Below the pieces are notes generated by a model. It saw only the letters and a program-made list of their open reading frames with translations. It had not been told where the DNA came from and ran no database searches. A stretch of DNA of 5,940 nucleotides from Bacillota bacterium (GTDB lineage: Bacteria > Bacillota_B > Desulfitobacteriia > Desulfitobacteriales > Desulfitobacteriaceae). Shown in pieces: positions 1-5,025 of the stretch (position 1 is its first letter; each line of letters starts with the position of its first letter). The stretch spans positions 1 to 5,940 of the forward strand of contig JAJYAS010000245.1 of assembly GCA_021779415.1 (NCBI GenBank), in the 5' to 3' direction. Both the position numbers and the translations under genes were made by a program.

Positions 1-6
1 ATTCAT
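1..6 (-). CDS. Possible start of a gene leaving the left edge
   Basis: On the minus strand a GAGAGGT ribosome binding site (13-19) stands six bases before an ATG (4-6) that is followed by AAT, so the protein would begin Met-Asn. Only two codons lie in the window, so nothing can be said of the product. The site sits about 130 bases downstream of the CAP-domain gene on the same strand, so it may be the next gene in that direction. The call rests only on the binding site and its spacing. Confidence 0.4.
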
Positions 7-143
7 ACTATTACCTCTCAAAGTTTTTCTGTTATAAAGATAAGAGTAAAGGTTAACCACAAAGAAATATTGATTAACTTTAATAACAGATTATGGCAAT
101 AAGTTTTGTCTCGTTCCAGTGGACATAATTTATAATTCTCAGG

Positions 144-168
144 CAAATGTTTAGCCAATAAACATTTG
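144..168. repeat. Stem-loop overlapping the CAP gene stop codon
   Basis: CAAATGTTTA (144-153) and TAAACATTTG (159-168) form a perfect 10-bp inverted repeat around a 5-base loop. The TAA stop of the CAP-domain gene (151-153) lies in one arm. In minus-strand RNA this would fold at the 3' end of the message, but no U-run follows, so it is not a textbook terminator. It may protect the 3' end or be a weak terminator. Confidence 0.45.
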
Positions 169-546
169 GGACCAGTAATGTCCGTAGAATCCGCCCTGAA
201 CATACCCAATACCTATCTGGTTGACCTTGGGATTCAGCATATTATTCCTGTGGTGTGGATTATTGATCCATGCGAAGACTGCTTCCTCAGGTGTAGCCTG
301 CCCACCTGCAACGTTTTCAGCTGCTGTCAGAAAACTAATTCCGAAAGTACGCATCATGTCATAGGGGGAACCATAGGTGGGAGAAAGATGTCCCGCATAG
401 TTTTTGTCTCGCATATCCATAGCCTTAAACCTGGCTATGCTGGAAAGCTGCCAGTTTACGGTCAGAGCAGACAGTCCTTGGCTTTGCCGGAACTGATTGG
501 TCAGAGCAATAGCCTTTTGCTCGAATGAATTGCCATATGTAATCAA
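151..546 (-). CDS. CAP-domain (SCP/YkwD-like) protein, no signal peptide
   Basis: The product is a 131-residue protein that is almost entirely one CAP domain (cysteine-rich secretory/antigen 5/PR-1 fold) of the bacterial YkwD type. Visible family features are the N-terminal helix with LTNQFRQSQGLSAL (about 15-28), GHLSPTYGSPYDMM (52-65), AENVAGG (76-82), NPHHRNNMLNP (96-106) and a final GHYWSQMF (122-129). His53, Glu77, His99 and His123 fit the usual CAP cavity residues. The start is a TTG with a good GAGAGAGGTG site seven bases upstream; an in-frame stop lies just before it, so no longer N-terminus exists. YkwD relatives usually carry a signal peptide and an extra N-terminal region, both absent here, so the protein is either cytoplasmic, exported another way, or an N-terminally trimmed form. 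The molecular role of bacterial CAP proteins is mostly unsettled; some belong to spores or the cell envelope. The family call is firm. Confidence 0.9.
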   Translation of the reverse strand: MITYGNSFEQKAIALTNQFRQSQGLSALTVNWQLSSIARFKAMDMRDKNYAGHLSPTYGSPYDMMRTFGISFLTAAENVAGGQATPEEAVFAWINNPHHRNNMLNPKVNQIGIGYVQGGFYGHYWSQMFIG

Positions 547-553
547 CCTATAG

Positions 554-563
554 CACCTCTCTC
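554..563 (-). promoter_or_regulatory. Ribosome binding site fixing the TTG start of the CAP gene
   Basis: GAGAGAGGTG on the minus strand ends seven bases before the TTG at 544-546. No ATG or GTG is better placed and the frame is closed just upstream, so this site decides the start. Confidence 0.7.
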
Positions 564-673
564 AACAATACAAATTGAACTTAAAAATAGTTTACTGTTC
601 CACGGCAAATGGTGTTCATAAAATCCCCTACTATTTCCTATCAAAACGAGGATTTCAGGGTTAATTAACTAAT

Positions 674-713
674 AAACCCCGGTTCAGCTTCAAGAAAAGT
701 CGAACCGGGGTTT
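674..713. terminator. Strong inverted repeat, likely terminator of the upstream minus-strand remnant
   Basis: AAACCCCGGTTC (674-685) and GAACCGGGGTTT (702-713) are perfect 12-bp arms around a 16-base loop. On the minus strand it comes right after the broken gene ending at 735 and before the CAP gene, where a terminator would be expected. The stem ends in three T residues on either strand, followed by mixed AT-rich sequence, so the U-tract is weak and it could act in both directions. Confidence 0.6.
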
Positions 714-734
714 CAATAACGACAGCAGGAATGG

Positions 735-857
735 TTACGGCAATTTTTTTTCAAAGTAAAGCTCCGGTAAAACAATTCTAACCTCATGCTCTGTGTTTTC
801 TTTCTGCCAGTAGATTGCGAAGTTCACCTTCCGCCTTCTGAATAATCCGGACCATAT
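735..857 (-). pseudogene. Remnant of an unrecognised minus-strand gene cut by the IS
   Basis: Two overlapping minus-strand frames look protein-like. One (784-855) begins ATG two bases from the IS end and reads MVRIIQKAEGELRNLLAERK, then three residues and a stop. The other is open from the IS boundary to a TAA at 735-737 and ends HEVRIVLPELYFEKKLP. The first looks like a helical N-terminus, the second like a C-terminus, so a single frameshifted small gene is one reading; the tail of a larger gene cut by the insertion is another. A strong inverted repeat follows its stop, which suits the end of a transcription unit. The product is not recognised. Confidence 0.35.
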
Positions 858-929
858 TGAGCCACTATTCCGGACGGTGAGAGCCACGGTCTCGGATTTT
901 TAGAGCCACCATTCCGGATAGAGAGCCAT
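858..929 (+). repeat. Left end of the IS: four phased GAGCCAC-type repeats
   Basis: GAGCCAC occurs at 859-865, 881-887 and 903-909, with a GAGCCAT variant at 923-929. The steps are 22, 22 and 20 bases, about two helical turns each, so all copies face the same side of the DNA. The first and third are followed by ATTCCGG-type sequence. IS21-family ends are known to carry several copies of a transposase-binding repeat, and these are the likely IstA sites. Confidence 0.85.
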
Positions 930-1004
930 TGATGAAACTTCCCATTTAGAATGTAGGTATGCGCTCGTGAGAGGAGTGTAAATACATTCATTGGAGGTCA
1001 TCAA

Positions 1005-2540
1005 ATGACCAATTATCGAGAGATTCTAAGGCTTTTTAGCCAAGGAATCAGTCAACGCAGCATCGCAGTGAGCTGCGAATGCTCACGCAACACAGTCGCC
1101 AGCGTGGTAAAAAAATCTCAGGAGTCCAATGTTTCATGGCCGTTGAACCCAGATATGACGAATGGTGAGTTGCACAAGCTTTTCTATCCCGAATCTTCAT
1201 TACCTTTAACCCGAAAACGCCCAGATAACGAGTACATTCATAAAGAAATGGCTAAGAGCGGAGTAACCCTTAGTTTGCTTTGGAACGAGTACTGTGAATC
1301 CTGCAGGTTGAGTAATGAGCTTCCACTCATGTATACTCAGTTTTGCTATCATTACCAACAGTATGTGGCGAAGACAAAAGCAACCATGCATATCGGACGA
1401 AAGCCTGGTGAGCAAATGGAGGTTGACTGGGCTGGCCAAACAGCAAGCATTATCGATACGGATACAGGTGAAAGCATCGATGCCTATGTGTTTGTAACTG
1501 TTCTGTCGTACAGTCAATATGCTTATGTGGAAGCGTTTCTGAACCAAAACCAGGAATCTTGGATTACAGCTCATATCAATGCGTATAAGTACTTTGGAGG
1601 CGCTACTCGAATCCTAGTGCCGGATAATCTGAAGACCGGTGTGGAACGACCATCTTGGTATACGCCAGTCATCAACAAGACCTATCATGAAATGGCAGAG
1701 TACTACGGAACCGCTGTCATTCCGGCACGGGTGAGAAAGCCTAAAGATAAGCCTAGTGTCGAAGGTGCAGTCGGTATCATATCCACTTGGATTATTGCAG
1801 CTCTCCGTCGACAACAATTCTTCTCTTTGGCAGAGCTTAATCGGGCGATTCGAGAAAAGCTTGAGGTATTTAACCGAAAACCCTTTCAGAAGAAACCTGG
1901 GAGCCGTCAGAGCGTATTTCTAGAAGAAAAGGCATTACTATTGCCCCTTCCTGCGACTCCCTATGAATTAGCGGTTTGGAAGGTTGCAACAGTCCAATTT
2001 AATTACCATATTTCAGTGGACAAGATGCATTACAGCGTTCCTTATGAATACATCAAACACAAAGTCGATGTCAGAATAACACGTAATGTGGTTGAAGTAT
2101 TTTTTAACAATCATCGGATTTGCTCCCATTCCCGATTGCACGGTCGTCCTGGACAATATAGTACGGTCACAGAGCATATGCCTGAAGACCATCAAAAGTA
2201 CACCTCATGGAATGCCGAACGCTTCGTATCCTGGGCTAAAAGCATCGGGGAACATACCACTGTCGTTGTGAAATCAATCTTATCCTCCCATCGTATAGAA
2301 CAACAAGGGTATAAAAGCTGCATGGGCTTACTCAAGATCGCCGACAAATACTCGGTTAGCCGCTTAGAAGCAGCCTGTAAAAAAGCACTCTCCTACACCC
2401 CAAACCCCAGCTACAAAAGCATTCAAACCATCATCCAAACGGGCCAAGATAAAATCGCCAAAGAGGAGCCTGTTAACCCTGAAAAACCCTCCAGCTTCGG
2501 CTTTACCCGAGGTGCAGACTATTACGGGAGGAATTCATAA
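1005..2540 (+). CDS. istA: IS21-family transposase IstA
   Basis: The 511-residue protein is the DDE transposase that binds the IS ends and carries out strand cutting and joining, working with IstB. An N-terminal helix-turn-helix is visible at about 10-36 (FSQGISQRSIAVSCECSRNT). The integrase-like catalytic core runs from about 130 to 290, with Asp141 in MEVDWAGQ, Asp207 in LVPDNLKTG and Glu253 in KPSVEGAV as the likely DDE triad. The C-terminal part (about 330-460) contains the YSVPYEYIKHKVDVR segment typical of IstA. The ATG has a GGAGGT site six bases upstream. Length is normal and the frame is unbroken. The stop TAA shares its last base with the istB start, suggesting translational coupling. 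The sequence runs opposite to the SOS operon and the remnants on both sides. Confidence 0.95.
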   Translation: MTNYREILRLFSQGISQRSIAVSCECSRNTVASVVKKSQESNVSWPLNPDMTNGELHKLFYPESSLPLTRKRPDNEYIHKEMAKSGVTLSLLWNEYCESCRLSNELPLMYTQFCYHYQQYVAKTKATMHIGRKPGEQMEVDWAGQTASIIDTDTGESIDAYVFVTVLSYSQYAYVEAFLNQNQESWITAHINAYKYFGGATRILVPDNLKTGVERPSWYTPVINKTYHEMAEYYGTAVIPARVRKPKDKPSVEGAVGIISTWIIAALRRQQFFSLAELNRAIREKLEVFNRKPFQKKPGSRQSVFLEEKALLLPLPATPYELAVWKVATVQFNYHISVDKMHYSVPYEYIKHKVDVRITRNVVEVFFNNHRICSHSRLHGRPGQYSTVTEHMPEDHQKYTSWNAERFVSWAKSIGEHTTVVVKSILSSHRIEQQGYKSCMGLLKIADKYSVSRLEAACKKALSYTPNPSYKSIQTIIQTGQDKIAKEEPVNPEKPSSFGFTRGADYYGRNS

Positions 2541-3283
2541 TGGTTAACGAAACAACGATTGGTAAACTCAACGAAATGCGGCTCACCTCTATGGCGGAAT
2601 CATTTCGGCAACAGATACAAGATTCATCCTTTAATGAATTATGTTTTGAGGAACGATTTGGCCTTATGGTTGATACGGAGTGGGCAAGGCGTAAAAACAA
2701 TAAACTCTCTCGTCTCATCCGCAAAGCAGACCTTTACTTTAATCAAGCGTGTGTTGAGGATATTGAATATCATACCGATAGAAAACTGGACAAAACCCAA
2801 ATTAATCGGTTATCGACATGTACTTACATCCAAGAGAAACACAACATCATCTTCCTTGGAGCATCCGGCGCAGGAAAGACTTACCTTAGCTGTGCCTTTG
2901 GCATTGCGGCCTGCCGTAACTTCTACACTGTGAAGTACATTCGCCTACCAGATTTGCTGAATGAGTTAGCCGTGGCACGTGGGGAAGGCGTCTACAAGAA
3001 AGTTATGAAACAATACAAGCACGTCAGTCTGCTCATCTTGGATGAATGGTTACTTGTCCCGCTGACCAACAGTGAAGCACGCGACGTCTTAGAAATCGTT
3101 GAAGCAAGGCACAAAAAAGGTTCAACTATTTTCAGTTCTCAATTTTCCCCCGCTGGTTGGCATGGTAAGATTGGAGAAGGTACTTTAGCCGATGCTATTC
3201 TGGATAGAATTGTCCATGATTCCTATACGATCTTGATTGATGGTGAAGATTCCATGCGCAAACGCAAAGGAATACAAGAATAA
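2540..3283 (+). CDS. istB: IS21-family helper ATPase IstB
   Basis: The 247-residue protein is the AAA+ ATPase, related to the DnaC/DnaA branch, that selects the target and activates IstA. The N-terminal IstB region (1-95) contains LNEMRLTSMAESFRQQ. Walker A is GASGAGKT (107-114, Lys113) and Walker B is LLILDEW (164-170, Asp168-Glu169). The family C-terminal segment ILDRIVHDSY (220-229) includes a likely arginine finger, Arg223. The ATG overlaps the istA stop (TAATG) and has a GGGAGG site at 2526-2531 with eight bases of spacing. Length and motifs are normal, so it appears intact. Confidence 0.95.
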   Translation: MVNETTIGKLNEMRLTSMAESFRQQIQDSSFNELCFEERFGLMVDTEWARRKNNKLSRLIRKADLYFNQACVEDIEYHTDRKLDKTQINRLSTCTYIQEKHNIIFLGASGAGKTYLSCAFGIAACRNFYTVKYIRLPDLLNELAVARGEGVYKKVMKQYKHVSLLILDEWLLVPLTNSEARDVLEIVEARHKKGSTIFSSQFSPAGWHGKIGEGTLADAILDRIVHDSYTILIDGEDSMRKRKGIQE

Positions 3284-3506
3284 CAGCACGTTACCATTCA
3301 CTCACTCCAGAGGGCTGTGGATAGTGCCGCATTGTGGACAACCCTACGCTTAATCGCTTCAGGTTGACCACAATGCTTGGATAAGCACTTTGGGGCCATC
3401 TTAAAAGAGCTTATCCACACTCTCCACAACCTCGGCTACACCGCTGCTATTTTATCCTGCGCGCATCATATTGTTTTTTTTGAATGTTTATAGGAGCAAG
3501 TTATAG
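3284..3506. other. Noncoding tail of the IS with DnaA-box-like sites
   Basis: This stretch between istB and the right end has no convincing gene. It holds a perfect DnaA box, TTATCCACA (3411-3419), and near matches TGTGGATAG (3316-3324, reversed, one mismatch), TGTGGACAA (3333-3341, reversed, one mismatch) and CTCTCCACA (3420-3428, two mismatches). A run of eight T residues near 3474-3481 has no clear stem before it. A role in replication-linked transposition would be a guess; the sites themselves are plain to see. Confidence 0.55.
3329..3376. repeat. Long inverted repeat inside the IS tail
   Basis: GCATTGTGGACAACC (3329-3343) pairs with GGTTGACCACAATGC (3362-3376) at 14 of 15 positions around an 18-base loop. 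It is nested within a second pair, TGTGGATA (3316-3323) with TATCCACA (3412-3419), so the region could form a branched hairpin in RNA or single-stranded DNA. It lies just past the istB stop and may also serve as a transcription end, although no T-run follows the stem. Confidence 0.65.
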
Positions 3507-3580
3507 ATGGCTCTCTCCCCGGATGGGTGGCTCTGTTTTTCCGGCGAAGTGGCTCAGTCACTACCGGAATGGTGGCTCCA
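3507..3580 (+). repeat. Right end of the IS: four phased GTGGCTC-type repeats
   Basis: The inverted counterpart of the left end has ATGGCTC at 3507-3513 and GTGGCTC at 3527-3533, 3549-3555 and 3572-3578. The steps are 20, 22 and 23 bases, a mirror image of the left end except for one extra base before the outermost copy. The innermost copy ends in CAT/ATG instead of CAC/GTG at both ends, so the two ends share even their variant repeat. Confidence 0.85.
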
Positions 3581-3694
3581 CAAAACCGAAATATTCACGG
3601 GTCGCTCCCGAGGGGCTGGGCAGGCGATAAGCCGATCGGGTTCCGTGATCGGCGCGTTAGATAGTTACAAACTGTTACCAAAAGGATCTCCCAA
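3581..3694. other. GC-rich junction patch between the IS and the polymerase remnant
   Basis: No gene is recognised here. The first 80 bases are clearly more GC-rich than the surroundings. They contain a perfect 7-bp inverted repeat, GCCGATC (3631-3637) with GATCGGC (3647-3653), and the short palindrome CCCGAGGG near 3608-3615. GTTAC is repeated at 3664-3668 and 3674-3678. Polymerase homology appears to stop at its right side. It may be the scar of an older mobile element or foreign DNA joined during the rearrangement that removed the rest of the polymerase. Confidence 0.45.
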
Positions 3695-4123
3695 GCCTAA
3701 CAGTTCCTTGATTTGATCTGGACGGTAAGCAGTGGGAAGGGGATCTCCCAGTGCTTTCTCCATCCCGGTATAATCCAGAAAGTATTCATCAATGGAATAT
3801 TGCTCCACCAGAGGGGAGAATTCTCGCAGCACATCTCCGAAAGCAGTGCTGCATTGTATATACAAATAATAGTTGGGCGGGACAATAATCAGTTCTGTGC
3901 ACTTTGATTTGGCTTCATAGACGGATTGACCCGTTTGAACGCCGTATTTTTTGGCTGGAATGGATTTGGTTAAAACGATCCCATGCCTGGTCTCCGGATT
4001 ACCGCCAACAATGGCAGGAACGGTGCGTAAATCCAAAGGATCCCCGTGTTGAAGACGGTGAACCGCTTCCCAGGATAAATAGGCTGAATTGGCGTCGACA
4101 TGGAAAATAATCCGTCTGCTCAA
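3665..4123 (-). pseudogene. Y-family DNA polymerase (UvrX/DinB-like), C-terminally truncated
   Basis: The frame begins like a Firmicute lesion-bypass polymerase. Asp10 in FHVDANSAYLSWEA is the first metal ligand and Tyr15 sits where the steric gate lies. TRHGIVLTKSIPAKKYGVQTG (about 45-65) is the fingers segment, and Asp112-Glu113 in YSIDEYFLDYT complete the active site. Family members are about 400-420 residues; here homology seems to stop near residue 143 (IKELLG), nine unrelated residues follow and then a stop. The last palm part, thumb and little finger are missing, so activity is very unlikely. The start is a TTG (4121-4123), because an in-frame TAA lies two codons upstream. It follows the 86-residue gene by 13 bases and shares its SOS promoter. 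The usual Cys after SIDE is Tyr here. Confidence 0.9.
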
Positions 4124-4136
4124 AGATTAGTCATCT

Positions 4137-4397
4137 CTAAATCTTATACAAAAACCATTTACCGGTACTCGGCTCAAACTTCAGTTCAAAGACTCTCAAA
4201 GTCCCATTAAAGGTACTCTGGCAGCGAAACGTAATCATTCTGTTTCCTGCCAGTTTTTCTTCGGAGCGAAAACACACTTGTTCAACAGTAATGACGGAAG
4301 GGGAATCATTCTCCATAATCCTGAACTTTAAAGGTGTGGAAATTCCGTCAAGCTTGAAGGAAGCTACCACTTCAATAGGCTGCATTACGACTTTCAT
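4137..4397 (-). CDS. Unknown 86-residue protein, first gene of the SOS operon
   Basis: The protein is of unknown function. It is 86 residues, begins MKVVMQPIEVVASFKLDG, and looks soluble and rich in beta strands, with alternating hydrophobic residues, a central LAGNRMITFRCQS (residues 50-62) and a C-terminal GKWFLYKI. It has no signal peptide or membrane segment. The frame is open a further 46 codons upstream, which would add a hydrophobic stretch, but that extension covers the promoter and LexA box. The ATG at 4395-4397 has a GAGGGGG site five bases before it, so the shorter start is chosen. It is transcribed from the SOS promoter and followed 13 bases later by the Y-family polymerase gene, which suggests a partner or modulator of lesion bypass. 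The sequence does not look like YolD, the usual small neighbour of such polymerases, as far as can be judged by eye. Confidence 0.8.
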   Translation of the reverse strand: MKVVMQPIEVVASFKLDGISTPLKFRIMENDSPSVITVEQVCFRSEEKLAGNRMITFRCQSTFNGTLRVFELKFEPSTGKWFLYKI

Positions 4398-4402
4398 AGG
4401 AT

Positions 4403-4409
4403 CCCCCTC
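4403..4409 (-). promoter_or_regulatory. Ribosome binding site deciding the start of the 86-residue gene
   Basis: GAGGGGG on the minus strand, five bases before the ATG at 4395-4397. It makes the internal ATG the real start rather than the upstream ATG at 4533-4535, which lies before the promoter. Confidence 0.75.
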
Positions 4410-4437
4410 GTACAAGATAAAACTCAGAAAGATAATA

Positions 4438-4451
4438 AGAACAAATGTTCG
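4438..4451 (-). promoter_or_regulatory. LexA operator (SOS box)
   Basis: CGAACATTTGTTCT on the minus strand matches the Firmicute LexA consensus CGAACNNNNGTTCG at every fixed position except the last base. It starts 10 bases after the -10 hexamer, so bound LexA would cover the transcription start and block RNA polymerase until DNA damage. The ATG of the 86-residue gene lies 40 bases downstream. Confidence 0.9.
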
Positions 4452-4461
4452 TATTATGATT

Positions 4462-4490
4462 ATTATAGCCCTGCAACGCGCTAATGACAA
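4462..4490 (-). promoter_or_regulatory. Sigma-A-type promoter of the SOS operon
   Basis: On the minus strand, TTGTCA (4485-4490) is followed after exactly 17 bases by a perfect TATAAT (4462-4467). Only one base of the -35 differs from TTGACA. Such a strong promoter held down by an operator just downstream is the normal design of a LexA-repressed gene. Confidence 0.9.
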
Positions 4491-4583
4491 GATTTTTTGG
4501 ATGGAAATATTAGTCATTAATATGAAACAAGTCACGATAACTGATGAGAAAGATCTAAAGTTATAAAAATATTAATGGAACAG

Positions 4584-4589
4584 AAAGGA
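4584..4589 (+). promoter_or_regulatory. Ribosome binding site for the 65-residue gene
   Basis: AAAGGA ends six bases before the ATG at 4596-4598. An upstream in-frame ATG at 4575 has no such site and would place the binding site inside the gene, so the start at 4596 is preferred. A third ATG at 4602 is possible. Confidence 0.55.
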
Positions 4590-4595
4590 AATCGC

Positions 4596-4793
4596 ATGAT
4601 AATGGCGAAAACTACCAGAAGTAGGATTGGAGAGGATAGAATAAAGGTCTGGGTTCAATGTGGAGGTAGCATAAAACAAGAATTTGAAAATGAAGAAGAC
4701 TTTGCGAGTCAATCTTTTGAGGCCCCGACGCTAAGTTACGAACAAGAAGTGGTTTCCAAAGGCGAGAAACCGGCGATTGTATGGAAATACTAA
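4596..4793 (+). CDS. Unknown 65-residue protein
   Basis: This is a small, unrecognised protein. It begins MIMAKTTRSRIGEDRIKVWV, with a basic N-terminus, then a probable strand (IKVWVQCGG), an acidic segment (KQEFENEEDF), FEAPTLSYEQEVV, and ends PAIVWKY. There is one cysteine and no membrane segment or signal peptide. Composition and binding site look like those of a real gene, but no family is recognised by eye. It diverges from the SOS operon and converges on the 58-residue gene 55 bases downstream. No clear promoter of its own is seen in the roughly 100 bases before it. Small genes of this kind are common in accessory regions; no function is proposed. Confidence 0.6.
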   Translation: MIMAKTTRSRIGEDRIKVWVQCGGSIKQEFENEEDFASQSFEAPTLSYEQEVVSKGEKPAIVWKY

Positions 4794-4848
4794 GCTTTCA
4801 CGAATTGAACGCCCAGGCGATCAAACGATACTAACTGCTTAATGATTA

Positions 4849-5025
4849 TTACTTCCATATCCATGCAATACCTGAATGAAGTCCACCATAGAGCTGAATA
4901 AAGTCTTTCCTGACACGCTCTTCATCTTGCATTCTATATTTCATCTTTTTGTATACGAACTGTGCAATAATAAAAGAAGCGGCTTTATCGCCGATTCTTT
5001 CAGAATTGATATGAGAAAGAGCCAT
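4849..5025 (-). CDS. Unknown 58-residue protein or fragment
   Basis: A minus-strand frame begins MALSHINSERIGDKAASFII and ends GGLHSGIAWIWK with two consecutive stop codons. The sequence looks genuine: likely helical, charged, with aromatic residues near the end and normal codon use. An in-frame TAA lies two codons before the ATG, and a possible AAAGG site is too close (about three bases) to be ideal. The ATG falls exactly where the HsdR remnant begins on the other strand, so the upstream part of this gene may have been lost at the junction and the ATG may be an internal codon of a once longer protein. The family is not recognised. Confidence 0.55.
   Translation of the reverse strand: MALSHINSERIGDKAASFIIAQFVYKKMKYRMQDEERVRKDFIQLYGGLHSGIAWIWK

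Larger units (their letters stand above)
858..3580 (+). mobile_element. IS21-family insertion sequence
   Basis: The element is about 2.7 kb, with istA and istB in the usual order and overlap, bounded by related ends in inverted orientation. The outer ends read TGAGCCACTATTCCGG on the left and, as reverse complement, TGGAGCCACCATTCCGG on the right, both beginning TG as is normal for this family. Both transposition proteins are full length and keep their catalytic motifs, so the copy appears functional. IS21 elements normally leave a 4-8 bp target duplication; the flanks (ending CCATAT on the left, beginning CAAAAC on the right) do not match. The exact outer base is uncertain by one or two positions because the outermost repeat is set one base further out on the right. 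Confidence 0.88.

Noticed and set aside
18..209. Open frame of 63 codons on the minus strand
   Set aside because: It overlaps the end of the CAP gene, has no binding site and a mixed composition unlike a protein family.
166..528. Open frame of 120 codons on the plus strand
   Set aside because: It is the antisense shadow of the CAP-domain gene, whose frame has clear motifs.
3465..3485. T-run in the IS tail as a rho-independent terminator
   Set aside because: No stem directly precedes it; only the 8-base palindrome TGCGCGCA lies nearby, with unpaired sequence in between.
3600..3665. GTTAGAT in the GC-rich patch as an integron attC core
   Set aside because: The matching opposite core site is absent at the proper distance, and no integrase or cassette array is present.
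4398..4535. 46-codon upstream extension of the 86-residue protein with a hydrophobic stretch
   Set aside because: It would place the promoter and LexA box inside the coding region; the internal ATG has a much better binding site.
4291..4566. Plus-strand open frame across the SOS promoter
   Set aside because: It lies antisense to the 86-residue gene and runs over the promoter and operator; it has no ribosome binding site.
4770..5025. Similar C-terminal ends of the 65- and 58-residue proteins (PAIVWKY and IAWIWK)
   Set aside because: The rest of the two proteins shows no similarity, so a few shared aromatic residues are probably chance.
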